The position numbers and the translations under genes are program-made. The notes beneath the pieces were generated by a model, which was given only the letters and a program-made list of their open reading frames with translations, was not told the DNA's origin and made no database searches. Positions 43,198-53,310 of a DNA stretch of 64,000 nt are shown in pieces. The stretch is taken from the NCBI GenBank assembly GCA_015179125.1, contig WHVA01000280.1:82601-146600 (forward strand), given 5' to 3'. Each line of letters starts with the position of its first letter. Positions within the stretch are counted from its first letter, which is position 1. The DNA is from Gautieria morchelliformis (Eukaryota; Basidiomycota; Agaricomycetes; Gomphales; Gomphaceae).

Positions 43198-46100
43198 GAG
43201 ACACTTCTGAGAAGCTATTGGGTGTTGAGAAGCTATTGGGTGTTGAGAAGCTTGCTACTGATGGAAGTAATTGGCCATTGTGGCGAGCCACTCTCATCAG
43301 CTATTTCGAGTCCAAAAATCTACTCAAGCATGTAGAAGGGAGTGTCACTCGACCTCCTGATCCTCCAGTTATGCCCCCAGGCCATATTCTTACAGAAGCT
43401 GAGGAAACTCAGATGGATAAGGCTGAGGAGAAGCTGGAGAGATACCTTGCTAGAGAAGGACAAGCCAAGACCCAAATCATCGTCTCAGTGTCAGAGTCAT
43501 TAGCCCTGATGCTACAGAAGCACAAGACAGCAAAAGAGACTTGGGATGCAATGGTCAATGAGATGACCAAAAAGCCCAAGATGGTCCTCACCAGCCTGCA
43601 GAGACAACTCCGCAGTATGAGATGTCCTGAGGATGGAGACTTGAGAGATCATTTGGACAAGGCCCAAGACCTATATGCTCGTCTTAATGAGATGGGAGCC
43701 AGAGTTTCCGAAGAAGAATTTATGGACATCATCCTTGCGTCACTTCCACCATCCTATGAGGCAGTCATGAATGCCCTTACCACTTCGCTTGAAGAATGCG
43801 GGATGCCATTGGTCCCTGATAATATTATTAGGGTACTAAAGGCTCAGTATGACAGGAAGAAAACACTCCCGCAAGAAGAGCAGGTGTTTATTGGTTCATC
43901 TACTAAGAAGGACCAGAAGGCGCAGAAGGCGCATATATGCACCAACTGCAAAAAGCCTGGACATTCTATCGAAAATTGCTGGGCTAAAGGAGGTGGTAAA
44001 GAAGGTCAAGGACCACGTCAGAAGAAAAAATCCAAAGCCAAGAAGAAGAAGAAGGGTAAAGCAAAAGCGAATGTTGCCGAAGAAGAGTCCTCTTCTGAGG
44101 AAAGTGGTGATGGGCATCTTGCCTTCACCAATTTTGACGAGTGCTCTAATTTCAATCTGAGCACATCCTCAGGAGTTATAGTTATACTCGACACCGGAAC
44201 GACATCGCATATGACTCCTCACAAAAATTTATTGAGGAACTACTGTCAATTCTCACAGCCGAGGACTATCCGAGCAGCCAACAAAGGCACTTTTGATGCC
44301 TTCGGTTCAGGACTGCTTGTATTATCCAACAAGGTTGGAGATAAAACAGTTGAAGTCACGTTGCAAGATACATATTATGCTCCAAAAATTGCTGCTACCC
44401 TCGTCTCGATCGGTCGGTGCGATGATGCTGGCTATGACATTCGACTCGGTGGCCAGAAATGCACAATATCTAACGCTACTGGAAAGGTATTGATGCAAGC
44501 ACCGAAGGTCAATGGTTTATATCGACTAGACCTCCAGTCACCAAGTGCTCAAGCCCATATGTGTTTGTCTGCCATGGAAATTCATCAAAAAATGGGGCAT
44601 ATCTCACAGAAGTCCCTACAACATCTATTAAATCATGGCATGGTATTGGGCATTGAACTGAGCTCCACAGGCGATAGAATTGTCTGTGATGCGTGTATTC
44701 AGGCCAAGATTGCACGCAAACCTCTTCCTCGAGAACCCAGAGACCGAACGTCAAAATTCGGTGACAGAATTTATTCTGATGTCTGGGGACCTGCAAGGCA
44801 CCTCACAATCGATAAGAAGTCATATTATGTCTCCTTTATCGATGATTACTCAAGAGAATCGGTGATCTATCTCATGGCGAACAAATCAGAAGCATTCTCA
44901 AAGTACAAGCTCTATGAGGCTTTAATGCTTCGACAGAGAAATGTGCACATTAAGGCACTTGTTTCTGATCGAGGGGGCGAGTATACGAGCTCTGAATTCG
45001 AACAGCATCTAGCCAAACAAGGCACGAAGCATCAGTTGACGGTACACGACACACCAGAGTCTAATGGTGTTGCCGAACGTCTGAACCGAACCCTCACTGA
45101 GAGAACTCGTGCCATGCTGTTAGAATCAGGCATTCCTAAGATATTATGGGGCTATGCAATACAGCATGCCAATTATCTTAGCAACAGGACGCACACAAGA
45201 GCTCTACCGGATAAAACGCCCTACGAGATGATCCACCATGAGAAACCGAATCTCAAAGACATTCACGCGTGGGGAATTGAAGTCTATGTTAAGGTCACTC
45301 AGGGAGATAAATTGGAAGCTCGTGCCAAGAGAGCTCGGTGGATAGGAATTTCTGCGCAGAGCCATGGTCATTATATTTATTGGCCTGACTCGCACAAAGT
45401 TTCTGTCGAGCGGAATGTTGTGTTTGATTCAGAGATGAAGAAGGGAAAGGTCCCAATCATTTCTATTGAGGAATCCAAGCTACCTACGTCTAGAGAGGAG
45501 AAGAAGGCCATTCCGGCATCAGTGCCTGTGCCCGGTCGCTTAGTCAGCGAAGAGGCAAAGATCGAAGAAATTGATGAAAATGCACCAGAGGAATATCTTG
45601 AAAAGCTGCAACCTATTCAGGGAGTTGATGACAGACCTAGAGAAGCTGAACCGATAAGGAGAAGCGAAAGGATCCGTCAACAACAAGTGCAGCCGGCCCC
45701 ATCAGGTCCCGTAACAAGATCTCAAACCCAGAGACAAGCTGGCGCACATATGACTACGCTAGCTTACGAGGACGTTGAGGACCATAAAGAAGTTTTATTC
45801 GACCAAGAATTATCCTCCGAGATTGATGGCATCAGTAGCTATGAGTGTGCCATCAGTGCGTTTCTAACCGACGGTCAAAACAATAACAAGGCGCCGGATT
45901 TGAGTCAAATTGAACCTAGCAATGCAGACGAAGCTCTGAATAATCCTATATGGAAGAAATCAATGGACAAAGAGTATGAGGCCCTAATCGACAAGGGAGT
46001 GTGGGAACGAGCCAAACCACCTCCTGGAGCCAATATTGTCGGTAATAAATGGGTCTACCTTTGGAAGCGTAATCCAGAAGGGAAACCAATAATGCCTAAA

Positions 46101-47450
46101 TCGAGAATGGTCGCCCAAGGCTTCACACAGAAGTTTGGAGTCGACTATGATGAGACATACTCACCTGTTGCTCGGTTATCCTCCCTACGGATCATATGTG
46201 CCATTGCTGCTAGGAATGACTGGCCTATCCATCAAATGGACGTGGACTATGCATACCTCAATGCTACACTACCTGAACCTATTTACATGAAGCAGCCGTA
46301 TGGATATGAGTCTAGAGACAAAGACGAAGTGCTACTTTTGAAGAAAGCACTCTATGGCCTCAAACAATCTGGAAGGGAATGGTACAAACGTCTAAGTGGT
46401 GAATTCCACAAATTAGGATTCACTACGTCAGCCACAGATGGGGCTGTATTTTATAGACGTGGCGGAAAGGGGCATGTGATCATTGCAACAGCTGTGGATG
46501 ATCTCACCATCACAGCTGAGAATCAGTCAGTCCTGGACGAAGTCAAACGAGATCTTGCTCAGGTCTTCAGTATGAAAGGTCTAGGCGAGATTCATTGGCT
46601 ATTGAATCTCAAAATCGAAAGAGACTGGCAGAAGAAAACTATTGCAATTTCACAACCTGCATACATCGAGAAGATCATCAAGAAATTCAATCTCAAAGAT
46701 GCAAAGACTTATGCTACGCCCCTTGATCCAGCTGTTAAATTATCAAAAGACCAGTGTCCTTCTACAGAGAGAGACAAGAAAGCCATGTCGAAGTTTCCAT
46801 ACAGGCAAGCCATAGGATCGCTGATGTGGGCAGCTGTAGCCACTCGACCTGACATTGCATTTGCGGTGTCATTGCTTTCGCAATTCCTCAAAAATCCAGG
46901 TGGCACACATTGGAATGCAGTCAAACGTGTCTTCAAATATTTGAAAGGCACGAAGCATTACAAGCTCACACTTGGGAGAAATTGAGACGGCTTGATGGGG
47001 TATTCAGATGCGGATTGGGGTTCACAGAGTCATAGGTGTTCGTATTCGGCATACTTATTTCAGATTGATGGAGGCACTGTTTCATGGAGTTGCCAGAAAC
47101 AGTCGATAGTAGCCCTCTCATCAACTGAAGCCGAATTCGTCGCCCTGACCCATGCGGGCAAAGAGGCTCTTTGGATGCGCCATTTTATTTCTGAAATATT
47201 CCAACCACTGAACAGACCCATCAAAATTTATTCAGACAATCAATCAGCCATTGCCATCACGTATGGCACTCAACAACACATGAGAACCAAACATTTCGAC
47301 ATCAGATTATATTTCCTTCGAGATATAATCAAAAATCAACAAGCCAAGCTCGTTTATTTGCCAACCGAACAAATGTTGGCAGATATCCTCACCAAAGGAC
47401 TTCCTAGTCCTAGAGTGAAGATCCTCAACGAACAAATCGGAATATATTAA
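43188..47450 (+). pseudogene. Copia D gag-pol polyprotein, one in-frame stop
   Basis: A 1,265-codon frame to TGA at 46983-46985, then the same frame resumes (DGLMGYSDADWG) to TAA 47448-47450. In order: Gag (ATDGSNWPLWRATLISYFES; residues 1-250), CCHC knuckle (CTNCKKPGHSIENC, about residue 250), protease (VILDTGTTSHMTPH, about 330), pre-integrase (HQKMGHISQKSLQHLL, CDACIQAKIARK), integrase (YSDVWGPARHL, SDRGGEYTSSEFEQHL, TPESNGVAERLNRTLTERTR), RT (GNKWVYLWKRNPEG, HQMDVDYAYLNATLPEPIYM, LYGLKQSGREWYKRL, TAVDDLTITAE) and RNase H (QKQSIVALSSTEAEFVALTH, RTKHFDIRLYFLRD). The stop fits a CGA-to-TGA change (GRN-R-DGL). An unusual in-tandem LLGVEK repeat sits at residues 11-23. The rest is intact. Confidence 0.95.
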
Positions 47451-47463
47451 GCTTGAAGGGGCG

Positions 47464-47960
47464 TGTTGGGTGCATTGATGCTCCTGCACCAAAATCAAGC
47501 ATAATATATCCAATTTGTTGTGTGCTTTCTCAATTTCTTCTCATGTTGTTCTTGTATCATGCATCCATTTCTCTGGTTATTTTCGAACTTTTCCACTCAC
47601 TCCCTATCTCTCCATTTCATCTTGTTATTCCTACTTTCACAAGCGGCTGCACCCAGCGGAGTCTGAAATGACTTCGACGCGCGAGCTCTTGGGCGCTAAA
47701 GGGCCGGGTAGTAGTACATGCGCAGTGAAACAGTTTCCCCCTCTCTCAGTGACAACTAAATTCACTGAGAGAGGCAAGTAAATTAGTCTAGCATTCTTTC
47801 GATTTATTAACCTAGAAATCCTCTGTAGTGAATTGTTTTCTAGGTAGTGTATAATATATTTAAAGTGACAACTAAATTCACTGAGAGAGTGAATTGTTTT
47901 CTAGTCTATTCTTTTGAGCAAGAAGTCCATTCCTACTGCCTATAATTCCTGTCCTCTACA
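47464..47960 (+). repeat. 3' LTR of copia D
   Basis: 497 bp, preceded by the purine tract AAGCTTGAAGGGGCG (47449-47463). Nearly identical to the 5' LTR. Confidence 0.95.
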
Positions 47961-49893
47961 CGTACATGAGGCAACTATACAGCGCAGTGGCTATACCCAA
48001 ATTCACATACGCTGCGGATGTCTGGTACATGCCGGTGAAAAAGAACCGAGGGGAGGGGAGAGCGACAGGGTCTGTGAGCGTGGTGCGTAAGCTAACATCT
48101 GTGCAGCGCATGGCTACCATCGCTATCACTGGAGCGATGCGCACGACCGCGAGCGACGTCCTGGAGATCCTCGCCAACATCCAGCTGATAGAGCTCCTTC
48201 TCCTAGGCATCTGCTACAAGGCAGCCAGCCGCATTGCAACCCTCCCCAAGTCCCACCCACTACACCGGCCAGCTCGCTCCTGTGCCCGCCGCCTAGTAAA
48301 AAAGCACCCAGCACCACTACACAGGATCCTCCACCGCTTCAGCCTCAACCTGGACTCCCTCGAAGTCATCCAGCCCTTCATCCATGCTCCTGACACTCCC
48401 AGGCTGTTCGTCACAGAGATAGCGGAGTCGAGGGAGGAATCTAGGGAAGCGGACGCTCAGAACATGGTGGATGCCAAGGTCTACGCTGACGGGTCAGGAC
48501 TAGAGGGCAATGCGGGGGCGGCGGCGATACTGTATAGGGCAGGGAGAAAGGCAGCCACGTTACAATACCACCTGGGCCCACTCGCGGACCACACCACGTA
48601 TGAGGCGGAGGTGGTGGGCGTCATCCTGGCGCTGGAGCTGTTAAGTCGAGAAAAGGGCGTCAGAACGGCGTGCATACTCCTTGATAACCAGGGAGTGATA
48701 CTGGCAGTAGGTAACGTCAAGCCCAAGCCGGCGCAACACATTCTAGGACGCATCCACGACATGGCCAACAGGATGGCAACGCCCTCAAGGAGACGCAACG
48801 TGCGCATCAAGATCACGTGGATCTCAGGTCACGACGACGTGGAAGGCAATGAGGCTGCGGACGCGGCAGCAAAAGAGGCAGCAGCTGGAGAGAGCAGTCA
48901 GATAAGTACGCTCCCGCCCTTCTTAGTGGCTGACGCTCTCCCACGCAGTCTGGCTGCCGCGAGGCAGGAGTTCAAGACAGGCAACAGGCACAGTTGGAGA
49001 GAGCGATGGAAAGCGTCACCCCGGTATGGGAGGATGGCGAGAATCGACGACAGCCTTCCCTCACGCACCTACCTCCGAGACACGGCGGGCCTCACTCGAG
49101 CGCAGAACAGTCTGATCACGCAGTTACGCACAGGCCACGCCCCGCTCAACAAACACCTCCATCGGGTCAAGCAGGTGCCATCCCCGCTGTGCCCGGCGTG
49201 CCACAGGGCCGACGAGACGGTCCACCACTTCCTCTTCGAATGTAGAGCGCATGAGCACGCAAGACACAGGGTGAGACGGAAGCTGGGCAGAAAGTCAGGG
49301 TCCATCAAGGAGCTCCTGGGTGCAAAGAACTCGATGGAGACGCTACTGGGATATGTAGCGGCAACAGGCAGGCTGAAATCGGCGTTCGGTGATGTCTCCC
49401 CGTCACTCACTTAAAAAAGTATAAGATAACTAGCTCGACAGGGACGCTAGAATACAAGACGACGGACAACATCGTTGCGCCATCGCGTGACCAAAACCCT
49501 CAAAACACCCCACTCACACCGCTCGCGCAGCGACGCGTACCGACTCGTCACAGCAAGACCAAGAAGAAGTCCGTGGACCCCTTTTTACCTTCGACTGCAG
49601 CGCTCCCACACGTCGTGGCAGCCCGCCCCGGCGGCCGAGCACTTAGAAAGCCAGACCACCCACACACTAGAACAACCAACAGGGGAACGGGAGTACTTAC
49701 CTAAAAAGGGTGGGGCGAGAAATGGCTCAAGGAGTCGGGCTGGCGGGGGGCAGGGAGCTTGTCGTCAGTGCACTCGCCCGCTCGAGGATGCAGAGGGATG
49801 GGAGCCCTAGGGAGCGAGAGGGAAGGCCCACCCAATTATTAGTACAACGCGTGTAGCGACCAACATAGGCCTAGCCTGGGGTCGATTAAAATG

Positions 49894-49923
<30 letters not shown>

Positions 49924-49924
<1 letters not shown>

Positions 49925-50100
49925 CACAGAGAGAGCTAGTAGCAGACACAGAGAGAGCCAGCAGCAGACACAGAGATCCAGCAGCAGACACAGAGATCCA
50001 GTAGCAGACACAGAGATCCAGTAGCAGACACAGAGATCCAGCAGCAGAACAGATCCAGCAGCAGACAGACAGATCCAGCAGGCACAGAGACAGTGGGCAG
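49924..50100. repeat. Minisatellite, 20-bp unit (LINE target)
   Basis: About seven tandem units of AGATCCAGCAGCAGACACAG, degenerate at the edges. A matching CAGAGAGAGCCAGACACAGAG tract lies left of the LINE (38095-38146), so the LINE inserted into this array. A minus-strand Cys/Leu-rich ORF here is only the repeat translated. Confidence 0.8.
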
Positions 50101-50362
50101 GAGAGCCAGAGGTTGCCAGTTGGACCAGAGGAAATGGCAGCAGGAGGGTCGAGGGAAGGTGGGTGCGCGCGCGCAGCAACGTTGGACGCGAACCGGTCAC
50201 GTGACCAGGAACGCTGCTTGGCTGCGCTGCTCACATTCAAACTCTGCCATTGTAGAAAGTTGCGTGGTTTGTTTGCATCTTAGTCAGGATTATGTCAGCG
50301 GAGCGTGCTGTTTTCATATAGTGAGGCCCACAACCGCCCCCACTAGAACTTTATACTATTGA

Positions 50363-50716
50363 TTTTATTGTTCTAACCAGTACATGGGGGATCCATTATG
50401 GAGAACAGGGCTCTATTATTATTCATCAAACACTTTATTTATTATTCCCTCCAGATGATATGCCATTAACAGTTCATCCACTCACACTGGACCAATTTCT
50501 AACATGCATGCTCATGCCCAAACCCACTGTGCTCCTCATTCAGGAAAACATGTGTTGGATGATAGCAAAAAGTACAGTCTCACCGTGTTCCCTGAACAAG
50601 AGGATGATTCATTCTTGATAAGGTTTGGCAAGAAACTTGCTATGGAGAAGACAAAGGAAAGAAGAAAGTTATTAGAAGACAGGGAGGATGCAGAGGTCAA
50701 TGTGGAGTGCCATTAA
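50363..50716 (+). pseudogene. RTC4-like gene, 3' part (after Helitron)
   Basis: The last 18 nt of the split intron (with the TTCTAAC branch motif and CAG, 50363-50380) lead into an exon reading HYGEQGSIIIHQTLYLLFPP, then MPLTVHPLTLDQFLTCMLMP and LLIQEN. After a one-base frame change near 50545, it reads LDDSKKYSLTVFPEQEDD and ends ECH-TAA at 50716. The YGEQG-xxII-xxTLY-xLFPP pattern and the final DSxxY...FPE block are the C-terminal hallmarks of RTC4-like domains. The exon phase differs from the 5' part by one base, explained by loss of one G in the GGGGG run at 50385-50390 or one base at the donor. The copy is decayed. Confidence 0.65.
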
Positions 50717-52528
50717 CTGTCATATGCTAAGTTGACTGATGATTGCTCTCCTGGATGTATAGATCATTGTTACATGTCATAAGTCATTTAAATACAAAGT
50801 GGGACACACCTTTTTTGTGGAAATATCAGTATCCTTACAAGGTGTATAGAAGTATGTCAGTTTGCTGGATGCCTTTGCACCATATGGATGGAAACCTGCC
50901 CTATGCCTCTGGAGGAAGGACTGAGCTGTTACACTTGACATCCTTTGTATCAGCTTGACAGTCAGCTCAGGCTTTCCTATGAATTGGAGGTTGAAACCCT
51001 ATAGCGTCAATTCTACCTCTCACCGACCTGTGGCTGATGGCGGCACAATCATTCTGTTGGGTGATTCAGAGACACGGTACATACAGGTGAATGGTGACAA
51101 GAACAGCACTTATGATGCATGTCACACACTGGTGGCAAATGTTACCCTGTTACCACATGCTGTGAAATCTTAGCATAAGAATTGTGCCAGGTTTTTAAGA
51201 ATGTCCTACACTCAAGTCAGCAGGCAACCATGGCAGGAAAAATCATAATGATAATACTGGAAAATGGTTTTCCCTGCAATGAAGACTCACTGTTTGCTTT
51301 ACATTTCATCCCCAGGGAAAACCTGGGTAATACCATGTATTTATTTATAAATATTATCATTTTGCTAAGATCTTGCAGGTCAGCAAAATCCATGTTGAAC
51401 CTGATGTTTTTACCCAGTCTTGCCATGACAAACAACCTACTCATAAGGCTACTTTTTCTCAAGCTTTTATTTAGAGTTTTACCTGCCTGAATCTGATGAT
51501 TTGGCTTGGATTTTCATGGGAGGCCAAATCATGGGAGAATTCACAGGTTTGTTATGGTTTTCCCTGCCCAAAATATTATAATATAATCCAACCACTTTTT
51601 CCAGTTTTATTAAGGGTTTTTCCTGTGGGAAAACCTATGCCCCCAGTGTGGAACAAGAATCAGCCAGCGTGAAGTGCTGGCAGCTCTTGTATTATATACT
51701 CATATATGCTGTATCATGTGACCTTTTTGATTATCCTCCTTAGAAGAAGGGCAAAGGAGAGAAGGAGGACAGAGCTGGTGAACAGGGAGGGAGATAGAAG
51801 ATAAAAGAAACAGACAGGTTGTCCTGACAGTCTCAGCAAATATACAATGTGCAAGGAGATATAATGCAATCTGTTTTGTTAGGCCTTGAGATGAATCTAG
51901 TCTTGTCTCTGGCATTGGCCAGGGCTGATTGGTCAGCTGGCTGCCAACTGATGTAGCCTCGATTGTGCATTACTATATCTGGCCTAGCACTCCATGCCAG
52001 ATGCAGTGAAGTTGATCGATATGATGGATTAGCTAATCACTAATTAACATTGGGTGCTTCACATGGAATAAGTCCCCTAGGTCTACGGAAAACCCCCTGG
52101 GCAGGGTATCAGATGGTTATTACATGTACATGATTTATAATAGTGCATGCAAGTGGGTAATCAAATGCAGGAATATTCTCAAAACCATCTGGAAGTCCAA
52201 CCACTATGATAGTAGGAGATGCAACATACCTGTGTGTCAATGAGTGTTTCCCAGCGAAATTACCTGGCCTCTCTGCATTGCATCCACAATCTGCCATGCT
52301 CAAACTGGCTGAAGTCAAGCTTTGTGGACCCCTTTGCAATGACAGCGGTGTTCGCTGGCCGCCAGAGACCTATTTGTGACCAGGGTGGTATCCAGAACAA
52401 AAGTTCTGAGTGCGAGTTTAGCAACCAGCCACTTTCGAGGCATGAGTCATTTCGAAACCCAGGCCCCATAGCTGTGCAAATGATATTAGCAGATTTGGTC
52501 ATGTACCGACAAATCAAGATGACAGCTA
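50717..52528. other. AT-rich intergenic; one unassigned frame
   Basis: A 72-codon plus-strand frame at 50955-51173 (VADGGTIILLGDSETRYIQV) could be the last exon of a gene, but I recognise no family. At 51230-51650 variants of GTTTTCCCTGC and GGTTTTTCCTGTGGGAAAACC recur, a short-palindrome cluster. Nothing else is called. Confidence 0.35.
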
Positions 52529-53310
52529 CTAACTAGCCCCACCTTCGAATGGTGCTGGAATGAGCTCTCCTGTGTCTGCATTCCACACACGGATCGTCTT
52601 GTCATCAGACCCGGAGACGATGCGCTTGGCGTCTTGCGAGAACGCCACCGACGTGACCCAGCCGGTGTGGCCTTCAAATGGTGCTGAAATGGCCTCCCCG
52701 GTGTCTGCATTCCACACACGGATCGTCTTGTCATAAGACCCAGAGACGATGCGCTTGCCATCGTGCGAAAACGCCACCGACATGACCCAGCCGGTGTGGC
52801 CTTCGAATGGTGCCTCCCCGGTGTCTGCATTCCACACACGGATCGTCTTGTCATAAGACCCAGAGACGATGCGCTTGCCATCGTGCGAAAACGCCACCGA
52901 CATGACCCAGCCGGTGTGGCCTTCGAATGGTGCCTCCCCGGTGTCTGCATTCCACACACGGATTGTCTTGTCATCAGACCCGGAGACGATGCGCTTGGCG
53001 TCTTGCGAGAACGCCACCCACGTGGCCCAGCCGGCGTGGCCTTCGAATGGTGCTGAAATGGCTTCCCCGGTGTCTGCATCCCACACACGGATCGTCTTGT
53101 CACCAGACCCGGAGATGATGCGCTTGCCGTCGTGCGAGAACACCACTGACGTGACGATGTGGGTGTGGCCTTCGAATGGTGCTGAAATGGCCTCCCTGGT
53201 GTCTGCATTTCACACACGGATCGTCTTGTCATCAGACCCGGAGACGATGCGCTTGCCGTCATACGAGAACGCCACCGACATGACGGACGCGGGGTGGCCT
53301 ACTAGAACGT
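52529..53310 (-). repeat. WD40 repeat array, 120-126 bp units, two identical
   Basis: Six coding repeats (SVAFSHDGKRIVSGSxDKTI, RVWNADTGEA). Two adjacent 120-bp units (about 52681-52800 and 52801-52920, differing only at the unit edge) look identical along the readable length. The others differ by a few bases. Confidence 0.85.

Larger units (their letters stand above)
42686..47960 (+). mobile_element. Ty1/copia element D, full length, recent
   Basis: LTRs of 497 bp at both ends, differing at about two positions by eye (a C/T in CTTCGATGCG/CTTCGACGCG and in AGCATCC/AGCATTC). The 5-bp target duplication CGTAC lies at 42681-42685 and 47961-47965. Removal restores LINE ORF2 as GVRATYMRQLYSAV. 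It is a different copia family from A/B/C. The polyprotein is open except for one TGA. Confidence 0.96.
40017..49414 (+). pseudogene. LINE ORF2 (endonuclease-RT-RNase H), interrupted
   Basis: Segments are 40017-40990 in one frame, about 40990-42685 in the next (a one-base deletion near FRNF/VDWDHF), and after copia D 47966-49414. The APE-type endonuclease shows FQQNLNKSDKA, LLQEPYID, WCGDFNRHHPMWD and GTDHVPILTTL. RT shows KPHKAPGDDGIPN, YRPIALLNTIGKLL, MLFLDIEGAFPNAV, GQGSPLSMILYLYYNADL and the catalytic box AYINDANLY, where the first Asp is Asn. After the copia comes the thumb-like segment (SAVAIPKFTYAADVWYMP). RNase H lies at 48473-48880 (VYADGSGLEGNAGAAAIL, ITWISGHDDVEGNEAADAAA), followed by a CPACHRADETVHHFLFEC knuckle. 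The stop is TAA 49412-49414. The D-to-N change and the frameshift make it inactive. Confidence 0.87.
38147..49923 (+). mobile_element. LINE with RNase H (I/Tad-like), poly(A)-tailed, split by copia D
   Basis: Starts after ACACAGAGAGAG (38135-38146) and ends in an A tract of about 27 nt (49898-49924), followed by the same ACACAGAGAGAG (49924-49935), which is the target-site duplication. ORF1 (Gag-like with zinc knuckles) and ORF2 (endonuclease, RT, RNase H, zinc knuckle) are present. Copia D (42686-47960) interrupts ORF2. Without it the LINE is about 6.5 kb and full length. Confidence 0.92.
34659..50362 (-). mobile_element. Non-autonomous Helitron (15.7 kb with nested insertions)
   Basis: On the minus strand the element starts TCAATAGTATAAAG at 50362 and ends CTAG at 34659. 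The end is preceded 7 nt away by a hairpin, ACCCGGTGCGAAGCACGGGT. Flanks are A on the 5' side and T on the 3' side, the A|T insertion typical of Helitrons, with no target duplication. Removing it rebuilds a canonical 46-nt intron of the RTC4-like gene (34631-34658 plus 50363-50380, with CTAAC branch motif and CAG). No Rep or helicase is inside. Without the LINE, copia and solo LTR it would be about 3.3 kb of minisatellite, satellite array and AT-rich DNA. Confidence 0.82.

Noticed and set aside
38281-49414. Treating the LINE and copia D as two side-by-side elements
   Set aside because: The CGTAC duplication and the restored ORF2 reading across 42685/47966 show insertion of one into the other.
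49839-50240. Cys/Leu-rich minus-strand ORF (133 codons)
   Set aside because: It is the translation of the 20-bp minisatellite and the LINE poly(A) tract.
51230-51650. A possible second MITE built on GTTTTCCCTGC motifs
   Set aside because: The motifs recur but I could not define paired ends or a target duplication.
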